A DNA stretch of 35,014 nt from an uncultured Pelagibacteraceae bacterium. GTDB taxonomy: Bacteria; Pseudomonadota; Alphaproteobacteria; Pelagibacterales; Pelagibacteraceae. A program made the position numbers and the translations under genes. Position 1 is the stretch's first letter; each line of letters opens with the position of its first letter. The stretch is taken from NCBI GenBank assembly GCA_902522365.1, contig CABYVH010000010.1, positions 1 through 35,014 of the forward strand, in the 5' to 3' direction. Shown one piece after another: positions 8,949 to 16,594 of this stretch. Under the pieces are notes generated by a model that saw nothing but the letters and a program-made list of their open reading frames with translations, ran no database searches and had not been told where the DNA came from.

Positions 8949-9469
8949 TAAACAATAATTCTATCAGGAGGATTTTTTCTTTTTGATAATTTTTTTACAA
9001 TCATTGTTTTTTTCAATTTTGATAAGTAGTCTATAAATAAAATTCCTTCAAGATGATCCATTTCGTGCTGTATACAAGTTGCAAGGAGCCCCTCAGCTTC
9101 TAAAATTTTATTTTCTCCATTATAATCTAAATATTCAACCTCACAATATTTAGGTCTATCAACTTCTGCGAAATAATCTGGGACGGATAAACATCCCTCC
9201 TCATATGTTGCTTTATTTTTATCTTTGTTTTTAATTATTGGATTTACAAAATACATTGGATTTTTCTCCCCATCTTTTGAAATATCCATCACTATAATCC
9301 TTTTAGGGATACCAATTTGAATTGCTGCTAATCCAATACCATTAGCTGCATACATTGTTTCCAACATATCATCCATTAACTTTCTTTCTTCTTTACCCAC
9401 AGATAACACTGGTTTTGAGACTTGTCTTAAAATCTCATTAGGTTCAGTTATAATAGTTTTTATTGTCAT
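8948..9469 (-). CDS. def: Peptide deformylase
   Basis: This 173-aa metalloenzyme removes the N-formyl group from nascent proteins, the counterpart of fmt. All three family motifs are present: GIGLAAIQIG (44-53), EGCLSVP (91-97, metal ligand Cys93) and QHEMDH (134-139, ligands His135 and His139, catalytic Glu136). The typical def substitution pattern and length indicate an active type-I deformylase. It lies between the 578-aa exported protein gene (16 nt upstream) and fmt (1-nt overlap). Confidence 0.96.
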   Translation of the reverse strand: MTIKTIITEPNEILRQVSKPVLSVGKEERKLMDDMLETMYAANGIGLAAIQIGIPKRIIVMDISKDGEKNPMYFVNPIIKNKDKNKATYEEGCLSVPDYFAEVDRPKYCEVEYLDYNGENKILEAEGLLATCIQHEMDHLEGILFIDYLSKLKKTMIVKKLSKRKNPPDRIIV

Positions 9470-9485
9470 GATTGATCTAAGTATT

Positions 9486-11222
9486 TTAAACTTTTAATGG
9501 AAGAATTTCCAACAATAGTTCATTTCTCAAACTAATTAATTTTGTTCTATTCATAATTTCAATTATAAAATTTAGAGAATCACTATTTAATTCATTCAAT
9601 TCATTTTCACCAATAATCTCAACTAATTTTAATAATATCATGCCCGATTCCTTATTCTCTATCATTTTGTCATACTCAGAATTTAATTCAGATTTATATT
9701 GAGAAAGTTCATCAATTTGATCTATTTGAATTCCATCTGATCTCAATGATTTTATTAATACAACATCTTTAAAGTTGAATGAATAATTTTTGTCTTTTTT
9801 TATCTTTGATAACAAATTATCCGTTAATTTTTGTGTTTTAAGTAGACTTTGCTTGTTCAAAAAATAATTTAATACTTTTGATTGATGAAAAACTTCGTTA
9901 TTAAACTTAATTTTATTTTTTCTATTTTCCTCAGTAATTAGATTGGTTTGATAAAAGTCAGTAAACTTTGGGGGAATTTCTTTTTTGTCCATTTTTTTTA
10001 ATAACTTAGATAGTTCATCATCAAATGATTTTTTATAATTTGAGTTTTCAAAGGAATTATTTAATTTTGATAATAATGAGAGTTTATTTTCTAGATTATC
10101 TGTTAATAAAAACCTTTGATACATTAAAGCCCTTCCTTCATAATCTGGTAGGTTTTTTAATGTGTCTTCGTAATTAATAAGATCATCAATTTCATATTGG
10201 AATTTTTTGTACAAATTCAACAGATGACTTTCATCAAAAATACCTTCACTAGTTGCTTTCTCTAAAAACTTAACCTGATCAATATCACTAAGATTAAAAT
10301 CATTTAAATTTTTAAGTAAATTCGAGTTAGACAAATATTTCCAAATAAATTCATCAGACTCTACAGATGGATAGTATAAAAAATTTTTATCTGTTTTATG
10401 AGATAGGTGAAAATAAAGAATATTTTCATCAGACAATATAAAGTTATTATCCTCATATCCCATCAATACCTCAAACTTTTTAACAAAAAAGTCATTTAAA
10501 GAGTCTAGCTCAGACTTAAGATCAAACAACAACTGAGCCTCATCTTTTTTATTCTGAGTTATTAAGCAATAAATTTTGAAATATGTTAAATATTCATCAG
10601 TTATTAAACTCAAACTATCAATAGCAGAGCATGAATTTTCTATCTTGTTTAATGACAAGTAGTAATCAGCTACATGTTTTATTAGTCTTTCTTTATCATT
10701 TATTGATGAATTTTTTTGAATAAATTCTTCAACTAAATCAAAATCTTTTTTTTTAATTAGATGGTCAAGTGTAAATTTTTCGAATTCATTTAATGAAAAA
10801 TTTTGATTTGGAACATAAGAGTTTGTTAACAATGCTACATCCATTAACCTTTCAGAGAAACTTGATAAATTTTTTGACTGTATTTTTTCCATTAACTTTT
10901 TAATTTTTATTCCATCAGTTTTTGACCACATATCTAGGTTTAGATCATTGTCATCAGGGTCAAATAATCCAGCCAATAAAATATTAGAATTGTCTAAATT
11001 TTGATCAACTACAATATTCTCATCAGAAAGTTTTACTTTAACGCCTTCAAGCTGTTCTGTATTAATAGATGTGCCTACATTATTTTTTGACTCAGTATTT
11101 TTAATCTCTTTTTTTTCTATTTCTGACCAAATCTCTTTAACTTCCTGAGCTTGGGCTGATAGAACAAACAAAAAAAAAGAAGCAGAAATTAAAATCTTAC
11201 TTAATTGTTTTAAAATTTTCAT
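9486..11222 (-). CDS. Exported protein of unknown function, helix-rich
   Basis: I do not recognise a characterised family. From the ATG at 11222 the product is 578 aa and opens with a convincing Sec signal peptide (MKILKQLSKILISASFFLFV, then a probable AQA cleavage near residue 23), so it is probably periplasmic. An upstream in-frame TTG would add six residues ahead of the signal peptide and is less likely. The mature part is rich in Leu, Lys, Asn, Asp and Glu with a helical-repeat look. Near residue 80 is an LLAGLFDPDDNDLNLDMW segment that resembles, from memory, uncharacterised alphaproteobacterial exported proteins. It sits between a 60-aa membrane protein gene (26-nt overlap) and def. Confidence 0.82.
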   Translation of the reverse strand: MKILKQLSKILISASFFLFVLSAQAQEVKEIWSEIEKKEIKNTESKNNVGTSINTEQLEGVKVKLSDENIVVDQNLDNSNILLAGLFDPDDNDLNLDMWSKTDGIKIKKLMEKIQSKNLSSFSERLMDVALLTNSYVPNQNFSLNEFEKFTLDHLIKKKDFDLVEEFIQKNSSINDKERLIKHVADYYLSLNKIENSCSAIDSLSLITDEYLTYFKIYCLITQNKKDEAQLLFDLKSELDSLNDFFVKKFEVLMGYEDNNFILSDENILYFHLSHKTDKNFLYYPSVESDEFIWKYLSNSNLLKNLNDFNLSDIDQVKFLEKATSEGIFDESHLLNLYKKFQYEIDDLINYEDTLKNLPDYEGRALMYQRFLLTDNLENKLSLLSKLNNSFENSNYKKSFDDELSKLLKKMDKKEIPPKFTDFYQTNLITEENRKNKIKFNNEVFHQSKVLNYFLNKQSLLKTQKLTDNLLSKIKKDKNYSFNFKDVVLIKSLRSDGIQIDQIDELSQYKSELNSEYDKMIENKESGMILLKLVEIIGENELNELNSDSLNFIIEIMNRTKLISLRNELLLEILPLKV

Positions 11223-11379
11223 TTGGTAAAATTTTTTCAATTTGTTTGTCTGGAGCGGGCAAATTAATCTGGTTAATCATAATAATGCCAAATACAATTA
11301 TGAAAATTGCTATTATAATTTTTAAAATTATCCCTAAGCTAAAAATTTTGTCTTTACTTGTATTTTTTGTAAATTGCAT
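11197..11379 (-). CDS. Small single-pass membrane protein, hypothetical
   Basis: A 60-aa reading frame starts at ATG 11379 and fills the otherwise empty gap between the exported-protein gene and the divergent aroK. It has a charged, hydrophilic N-terminus (residues 1-11), one strong hydrophobic span (about 13-35, Ile/Phe-rich) and a short polar tail beginning LPAPDKQIEKI. Its stop lies 26 nt inside the start of the downstream exported-protein gene on the same strand, consistent with coupling. The frame continues open upstream to 11499, but that part runs into aroK on the other strand, so the shorter start is chosen. The predicted topology is N-in with a periplasmic tail; function is unknown. 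Confidence 0.6.
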   Translation of the reverse strand: MQFTKNTSKDKIFSLGIILKIIIAIFIIVFGIIMINQINLPAPDKQIEKILPNENFKTIK

Positions 11380-11434
11380 ATAATTTAATAATTTCAAAAT
11401 AAGACATATTTGTGTTTTTTCAATATAGAAACTT
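11380..11434. promoter_or_regulatory. Divergent intergenic promoter region (aroK / small membrane protein operon)
   Basis: These 55 nt separate the + strand aroK-aroB pair from the - strand operon. On the + strand an AAGACA (11401-11406) is followed after 17 nt by TATAGA (11424-11429), a plausible sigma-70-like promoter. It lies so close to the aroK ATG (11435) that the mRNA would have almost no leader. I could not assign a convincing -35/-10 pair for the - strand, although AT-rich -10-like sequence is present. This is motif matching by eye in very AT-rich DNA, so it is weak evidence. Confidence 0.35.
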
Positions 11435-11947
11435 ATGAAATCAAATAAAAATATTGTATTAATTGGAATGATGGGATCTGGAAAATCCTCAATTGGCAAA
11501 ATTTTGTCAAAAAAATTAAATTTAGCATTTATTGATATTGATCAAAAAATTGAAGAAACTGAAGATTCTAAAATATCAGAAATTTTTAATAAATATGGAG
11601 AAAAATATTTTCGTAAAATTGAAGAAGAAATATCTTTAAAATTTCTTAGTTCAGAAAATTCTGTAATATCTTTAGGTGGAGGTGGTTTTATAAATGCCTC
11701 AATCAGAAAAACGTGTAAGAAAAATTGTTTATCTTTTTGGCTAGATTGGAAAAATGAAACAATAATAAAAAGGATATATAAGAGCAAGAAAAGACCATTA
11801 GTAATAAATCTTACTAAGGCTCAAATTAACAATTTAATAAAAGAAAGATCAAAATTTTACAGCATGTCGAGTTACAGGATTAATTGTGATAAATTAGACA
11901 AAGTTGAAATTATAAATAAGATATTAGATATTTATGAATACAAATAA
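11435..11947 (+). CDS. aroK: Shikimate kinase
   Basis: This 170-aa P-loop kinase phosphorylates shikimate at O3 in aromatic amino acid synthesis. The Walker A motif GMMGSGKSS is at 11-19. Substrate-binding features are FIDID (Asp34/Asp36), YFRKIEE (Arg60), the GGGG segment at 81-84, and a lid with KKRPLV (Arg120). Length is normal. The gene overlaps aroB by 14 nt in a different frame, a typical aroK-aroB arrangement implying co-translation. Confidence 0.95.
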   Translation: MKSNKNIVLIGMMGSGKSSIGKILSKKLNLAFIDIDQKIEETEDSKISEIFNKYGEKYFRKIEEEISLKFLSSENSVISLGGGGFINASIRKTCKKNCLSFWLDWKNETIIKRIYKSKKRPLVINLTKAQINNLIKERSKFYSMSSYRINCDKLDKVEIINKILDIYEYK

Positions 11948-13037
11948 AATTTCAATTAAAACGAGCACTAAAAATTACCCAATTGTAATTGGAAGAGATT
12001 TAATAGGTAAAATTGATAAAATTTTAAAAGCTAATCATGTAAAATTTGATAAATGTTTAATAGTTACAGACAAAAATATTCCTCAAAAGTTTAAAAGAAT
12101 TTTATATAAAAAGTTAAAAATAAATAAACTTTTTAAAATAGAAATAGCAGCATCAGAAAAAAATAAAAATTACCGAACAATTGAAAAAATTCATACAGTT
12201 TTATTTGAAAATAGGTTTAATAGGGAAGACTGTGTTATTTCTTTTGGTGGAGGAATAGTTGGAGATATAGTTGGTTTTGCATCTAGTACATTTAAAAGAG
12301 GTATGAAATACGTAAATATTCCAACAACTTTACTATCTCAAGTAGACTCATCCATAGGAGGCAAAACAGGCGTAAATAATAAATTTGGAAAAAATTTGAT
12401 TGGAAGTTTTTATCAACCTGATTTAGTCGTTTCTGACATAAATATTTTAGCTTCTTTACCAGAAAGAGAAATTATTTGTGGATATGCTGAAATATTAAAA
12501 AGTAGTATTATAGATAATTTTAATAATTTTCTCTATTTAGACAAAAATTTAAAAAAGATTTTAAAATTAAAATCACCTTTCATTGAAAGATCCATACTAA
12601 AAAGCTGTCATTTAAAAAAAAGAGTTGTAGAAAAAGATGAGAAGGAGAAGAACTACAGAAAGGTATTAAATTTAGGTCATACCTTTGCTCATTCTTATGA
12701 GTCTACTTTAGGTTTTTCTAAAAAATTAAATCATGGAGAAGCTGTAATTTTAGGTATTAAAAATGCAGTAGAATTTAGTTTTAAAAAAAGATTTTTATCA
12801 AAACAAAAATTTAATATTATCTTGAATCATATTAATAGCATTGGGATGAAGCCAAAAATTGAAAAATTATTTAAAAAAAAACATGTATCTAAAATTATGA
12901 ATTATATGAGAAGCGATAAAAAAAATAATTCAAATAACATTAACCTAATTTTAATAAAAGATTTTGGAAAGATAATAGTTGACTTTCAGATCAGTCCTTC
13001 AGATCTAAAAAAATATATTTCTAATAGTTTAAAGTAA
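11934..13037 (+). CDS. aroB: 3-dehydroquinate synthase
   Basis: This 367-aa NAD- and metal-dependent enzyme converts DAHP to 3-dehydroquinate, the second step of the shikimate pathway. Clear signatures are SFGGGIVGDIVGF (103-115), PTTLLSQVDSSIGGKTGVN (130-148), and metal ligands in CGYAEILK (Glu186), NLGHTFAH (His249) and LNHGEAV (His267). It starts inside the end of aroK (14-nt overlap). Its 3' end overlaps the convergent bolA by 9 nt, so transcription termination must occur inside the neighbouring coding sequence. Confidence 0.96.
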   Translation: MNTNKISIKTSTKNYPIVIGRDLIGKIDKILKANHVKFDKCLIVTDKNIPQKFKRILYKKLKINKLFKIEIAASEKNKNYRTIEKIHTVLFENRFNREDCVISFGGGIVGDIVGFASSTFKRGMKYVNIPTTLLSQVDSSIGGKTGVNNKFGKNLIGSFYQPDLVVSDINILASLPEREIICGYAEILKSSIIDNFNNFLYLDKNLKKILKLKSPFIERSILKSCHLKKRVVEKDEKEKNYRKVLNLGHTFAHSYESTLGFSKKLNHGEAVILGIKNAVEFSFKKRFLSKQKFNIILNHINSIGMKPKIEKLFKKKHVSKIMNYMRSDKKNNSNNINLILIKDFGKIIVDFQISPSDLKKYISNSLK

Positions 13038-13289
13038 TTTGATCTGCAATGAATGAATATAATTTTTTAATTCATTATCTAAAATTTTATAAATAAACCT
13101 TGTTGAGAATAGCTTACTTTTATTCTTTAACTCATCAGACTCAATCGAAAGTACAATGTGAAATTTTCCATTTTCATTAGATTTATGATTTTTGTGCAAA
13201 AATGACTTGTCCTCTATATAAACTTTTGAAATACAATCCTGCGACAAAATTTTTTTTTCTACAGTTTCAATTAGTTGATTAATATTCAT
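13029..13289 (-). CDS. BolA family protein
   Basis: This 86-aa protein has the single KH-like BolA fold. Family features are GKFHIVLSIESDELKNKSKL (41-60), RFIYKIL, and the C-terminal IHSLQI with the conserved His79, which in BolA/glutaredoxin complexes can ligate a [2Fe-2S] cluster. Extra histidines (His32, His35) occupy the variable loop that supplies another ligand in some members. The BolA role is iron-sulfur trafficking or regulation. It diverges from the J-domain/cobST operon over only 20 nt and converges on aroB with a 9-nt overlap. The exact BolA subtype is not determined. Confidence 0.88.
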   Translation of the reverse strand: MNINQLIETVEKKILSQDCISKVYIEDKSFLHKNHKSNENGKFHIVLSIESDELKNKSKLFSTRFIYKILDNELKNYIHSLQIKLL

Positions 13290-13309
13290 TTTATAAAGTA
13301 TTATACATC
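13290..13309. promoter_or_regulatory. 20-nt divergent promoter with overlapping -10 elements
   Basis: The whole gap between the bolA ATG (13289, - strand) and the J-domain gene ATG (13310, + strand) is 20 nt. It contains TATTAT at 13299-13304 reading + and a perfect TATAAT at 13305-13300 reading -, on the same bases. Each -35 box would lie inside the opposite gene, and transcripts from either would have leaders of only a few bases. Both hexamers are seen directly; promoter activity is inferred, and no good -35 match was found. Confidence 0.5.
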
Positions 13310-13843
13310 ATGAAAAATATTTGCGATTGGAATAATTGCACAGAGGAAGGTCTTTTTAAAGCACCAAAAGAAAGGGACAATAGCAAAGATTATAGATTAC
13401 TATGCTTAAACCATGTTAAAGAATTTAATAAAAGTTGGAATTATTTTACAGGTATGAGTGATCAACAAATAGTTGATTTTTTAAGGTCTGATATGACTTG
13501 GCACAAACCAACACAAAGTTTTAGTTCATCTGATAATTTTTTTAAAGTTCTTTGGAGTAATGCTTTAAAAGATGAGATGGATAAATTTAAATTTAATAAT
13601 GATTTTAATAATATGAATAAGTTTAAATTTAATAAAAATGATTTAAAAGCTTTTAATATATTGGGTATCAGTGTTGGATTAAAATGGGAAAAAGTACAAG
13701 AAAAATTTAAAAAGCTTGTCAAAAAATTTCACCCTGATATGAATTCTGGAAATAAAAAATTTGAAGACAAGCTTAAAGTAATAACTTTAGCTTATACTCA
13801 ATTAAAAAATACATATAAGGATAAAATTGACACCAAATATTAA
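13310..13843 (+). CDS. J-domain protein with N-terminal Cys/His zinc-binding-like motif
   Basis: This 177-aa DnaJ-like cochaperone has a C-terminal J domain (about 112-170) carrying the HPD tripeptide (141-143) that stimulates DnaK ATPase. The N-terminal part has CDWNNC (Cys5, Cys10) and CLNH (Cys32, His35), which could form a zinc site, followed by NYFTGMSD and a TWHKPT segment that I recall from alphaproteobacterial J proteins next to cobS. A short KFKFN repeat (92-96 and 104-108) links the parts. It lacks the G/F and zinc-finger regions of true DnaJ. It overlaps cobS by 17 nt, suggesting a specific partnership with the CobS/CobT machine. Confidence 0.87.
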   Translation: MKNICDWNNCTEEGLFKAPKERDNSKDYRLLCLNHVKEFNKSWNYFTGMSDQQIVDFLRSDMTWHKPTQSFSSSDNFFKVLWSNALKDEMDKFKFNNDFNNMNKFKFNKNDLKAFNILGISVGLKWEKVQEKFKKLVKKFHPDMNSGNKKFEDKLKVITLAYTQLKNTYKDKIDTKY

Positions 13844-14801
13844 CCATACCCCTGACATTAAATTATCTATAAAACAAACTTTTGGTATTGAAAGTGACAT
13901 GGAAGTTGATGCATTTTCAAAATCAAGTGAGTATGTCCCAGAAATCGATAAAACTTATAAGTTTGATAAAGATACAACATTAGCTATTTTGTCAGGATTT
14001 TCTTTTAATAAAAGAGTCTTAATCCAAGGATACCATGGAACTGGCAAATCGACTCACATCGAACAAATTGCTGCTAGACTTAACTGGCCTTGTATAAGAA
14101 TAAATCTCGATAGTCATGTTAGTAGAATTGACTTAATAGGAAAAGATTCAATTGTGATCAAAGATGGTAAACAGGTAACTGAATTTAAAGAGGGAATATT
14201 ACCTTGGTCAATTCAAAATCCTGTGGCCTTAGTTTTTGATGAATATGACGCTGGTAGACCAGATGTAATGTTCGTTATTCAGAGAGTACTTGAGTCAGAA
14301 GGTAGCTTTACTCTATTAGATAAAAATAAAGTAATTAAACAAAATAAATTTTTTAGGCTTTTTGCAACAACAAATACTGTTGGTCTAGGTGATACAACCG
14401 GATTATATCATGGTACACAACAAATTAATCAGGGACAAATGGATAGATGGAATATTGTATCTACTTTAAACTATCTTAGTTTAGATAAAGAAATGGAAAT
14501 TATATTAGGTAAGAATAAAAATTTAAATAATCCCAAAGGTAAAGAGCAAGTTTCAAATATGATAAAAGTAGCTTCACTTACAAGAAAAGGTTTTATGGCA
14601 GGCGATATATCGACAGTAATGAGTCCTAGAACAGTTTTACATTGGGCAGAAAATTCGGAAATTTTCAAAGATATTGGATATGCATTTAGAGTAACATTTT
14701 TAAATAAATGTGATGATACTGAGAAGAATACTATTGCTGAATATTATCAAAGATGTTTTGGGGAAGAACTGCCAGAGTCAATGATCAATATTCAAATTTG
14801 A
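13827..14801 (+). CDS. cobS: CobS-like AAA+ (MoxR-type) ATPase
   Basis: This 324-aa protein has high similarity to CobS, the ATPase subunit of aerobic cobaltochelatase. Walker A is GYHGTGKST (68-76), Walker [12 protein letters not shown] (133-143), followed by FVIQRVLE and the sensor-I-like [12 protein letters not shown] (179-190) and [19 protein letters not shown] start at 13827 is chosen because the segment after it ([18 protein letters not shown]) looks like the CobS N-terminus; the first internal ATG would remove it. It overlaps the J-domain gene by 17 nt and cobT by 1 nt. No corrin-ring genes are in the window, so cobalt chelation is unproven and a protein-remodelling role is possible. 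Confidence 0.9.
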   Translation: MTPNINHTPDIKLSIKQTFGIESDMEVDAFSKSSEYVPEIDKTYKFDKDTTLAILSGFSFNKRVLIQGYHGTGKSTHIEQIAARLNWPCIRINLDSHVSRIDLIGKDSIVIKDGKQVTEFKEGILPWSIQNPVALVFDEYDAGRPDVMFVIQRVLESEGSFTLLDKNKVIKQNKFFRLFATTNTVGLGDTTGLYHGTQQINQGQMDRWNIVSTLNYLSLDKEMEIILGKNKNLNNPKGKEQVSNMIKVASLTRKGFMAGDISTVMSPRTVLHWAENSEIFKDIGYAFRVTFLNKCDDTEKNTIAEYYQRCFGEELPESMINIQI

Positions 14802-16594
14802 TGAACAAAGAAGATAGTATTAAAGAAAAATTTAAACAAGCTCTTCAATCAACTTACAAAGTAATTTCAGATGACTATAGAGCTGTTAAAAATAAAAAAA
14901 ATGACGAAAAAGTCTATGATATTGGAGAAATTGAAAATATTAATGATAAGAATCAATTTAAAAAACTAAGGGCTGAAACAGATTCTGAGGCCTTAAAAAG
15001 AAGATTTTCAAACAGAAAATTATTAAATAAAAACAATCCACAGAATCCATCATGCAAAACACTATACCAGCTAGCAGAAAAGGTAAGATATGAATTACTT
15101 GGCTCAGAGATGCTAAAAGGAATTTCCAAAAATTTCAAAGAAAATTATAAAAATAGACTTCAACATTTTAAACAAGAAAAAATAACAAAAAAAGAAGATA
15201 CAAATATTATTGATGCTTTTGAAATTTATATGACAAACAAGTTTTTTGATGTTGAATTATACCCAGAAAATAAAGAAATTCTTAAATTTTGGGAAAAAGA
15301 TTTTAATAAGTCAATAGATAAACACTTTGAATTTTTAAAACAAAATCTAGAAAATCAAGAAGTATATAATGCTAAATTTTCTGAAATTTTAGAAAGCATG
15401 GATATATTTGAAAATGATGACACAACTGAAAAAGAAAATGAAGAAAATGATGATACACAAGATCAAAATAATTCTAACAATAATGAAGACAAAGATAGTA
15501 ATGACCCCAGCAAAACAAGTGAAGATGAGAATATAAGTCAGGGAATGGATAGCGAGGATGATGTAAATGAGTTTAGACTTGAAGATCAACTTGGTAATGA
15601 AAATAATGAAGACAGAGAGTCAGAAAATATTATACAAAAAAAAAATTTAAGTGTAAGCGATAAAGAATATAAAATATTTACTACTGAATTTGATGAAGTT
15701 GCGAAAGCAGAAAGTCTAGATACAGCTGAGGAAATTCAAAAACTCAGAAAAAATTTAGACCAACAGCTTACAAGTTTTCAAGATTTAATTACTAAGTTAG
15801 CAAATAAATTACAAAGACAATTAATGGCAAAACAAAATCGATCGTGGGAATTTGATCTAGAAGAAGGGTTGTTAGATAGTTCAAAATTACCTAGAATTAT
15901 CATTGATCCATATAATTCACTATCATTTAAAAAAGAAAAAGATTTAGACTTTAAAGATACAATTGTGACTTTATTAATTGATAATTCTGGGTCAATGAGA
16001 GGAAGACCAATAACAATAGCTGCAATATGTGCTGACATTTTATCCAGAACTTTAGAAAGATGCTCAGTTAAAGTTGAAATACTCGGTTTTACTACAAAAA
16101 ATTGGAAAGGTGGTAAAAGTCGCCAGGAATGGAATAGATTGGGTAAAAAGAAAAATCCTGGAAGACTTAATGATTTAAGACACATAATTTACAAAGGTGC
16201 TGATTCTCATTGGAGACAATCAAAAAAAAATTTGGGATTGATGCTAAAAGAGGGTTTATTAAAAGAAAATATAGATGGCGAAGCAATAACTTGGGCATTT
16301 AATAGATTAAAAAAAAGAAAAGAGGAAAGAAAAATCCTTATGGTTATTTCAGATGGCGCGCCAGTCGACGACTCAACATTATCAGTAAATTCAGGAGATT
16401 TTTTAGAGAAAAATTTAAAAAAAATTGTAAAATTTATTGAGAATAAAAGTGAAGTAGAAATATTAGCTATAGGAATTGGTCATGATGTATCTCGATATTA
16501 TAAAAAAGCTATCAAAATTTCAGATGTGCAAGAACTCGGTGATGTTATGATAGATCAATTAAGTGGGCTATTTGAAAATAAAAAGCTTAGCTAA
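14801..16594 (+). CDS. cobT: CobT-like VWA-domain protein (cobaltochelatase subunit family)
   Basis: This 597-aa protein starts at ATG 14801 and shares one base with the cobS stop (TGATG). A helical N-terminal region (1-200) is followed by a very acidic, Asn/Asp/Glu-rich low-complexity linker (about 201-275), then a CobT-type domain and a C-terminal von Willebrand A domain from about 385. The MIDAS metal site DNSGSM is at 394-399, with VISDGAP further on. In CobNST the CobT VWA subunit docks with the CobS ring. Length and domain order are as expected. Its stop overlaps the convergent kinase gene by 4 nt. A longer frame from 14753 exists but lies inside cobS and is rejected. Confidence 0.9.
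   Translation: MNKEDSIKEKFKQALQSTYKVISDDYRAVKNKKNDEKVYDIGEIENINDKNQFKKLRAETDSEALKRRFSNRKLLNKNNPQNPSCKTLYQLAEKVRYELLGSEMLKGISKNFKENYKNRLQHFKQEKITKKEDTNIIDAFEIYMTNKFFDVELYPENKEILKFWEKDFNKSIDKHFEFLKQNLENQEVYNAKFSEILESMDIFENDDTTEKENEENDDTQDQNNSNNNEDKDSNDPSKTSEDENISQGMDSEDDVNEFRLEDQLGNENNEDRESENIIQKKNLSVSDKEYKIFTTEFDEVAKAESLDTAEEIQKLRKNLDQQLTSFQDLITKLANKLQRQLMAKQNRSWEFDLEEGLLDSSKLPRIIIDPYNSLSFKKEKDLDFKDTIVTLLIDNSGSMRGRPITIAAICADILSRTLERCSVKVEILGFTTKNWKGGKSRQEWNRLGKKKNPGRLNDLRHIIYKGADSHWRQSKKNLGLMLKEGLLKENIDGEAITWAFNRLKKRKEERKILMVISDGAPVDDSTLSVNSGDFLEKNLKKIVKFIENKSEVEILAIGIGHDVSRYYKKAIKISDVQELGDVMIDQLSGLFENKKLS

Noticed and set aside
11223..11240. TTG start adding six residues to the exported protein
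   Set aside because: It would put a Lys/Phe/Tyr extension ahead of a complete signal peptide; the ATG at 11222 gives a standard one.
13590..13635. Repeated AAATTTAAATTTAATAA-like sequence in the J-protein gene as a regulatory repeat
   Set aside because: It encodes the KFKFN repeat of the linker and is best explained by low-complexity coding sequence.
14753..14800. Upstream extension of cobT by 16 codons
   Set aside because: It lies within the end of cobS in another frame, and the ATG at 14801 in a TGATG overlap is a normal coupled start.
13827..16594. Reading cobST as evidence that the organism makes cobalamin
   Set aside because: No cobN or corrin-ring gene is present here, and CobS/CobT-like proteins occur without the pathway; the gene names are kept only as family labels.
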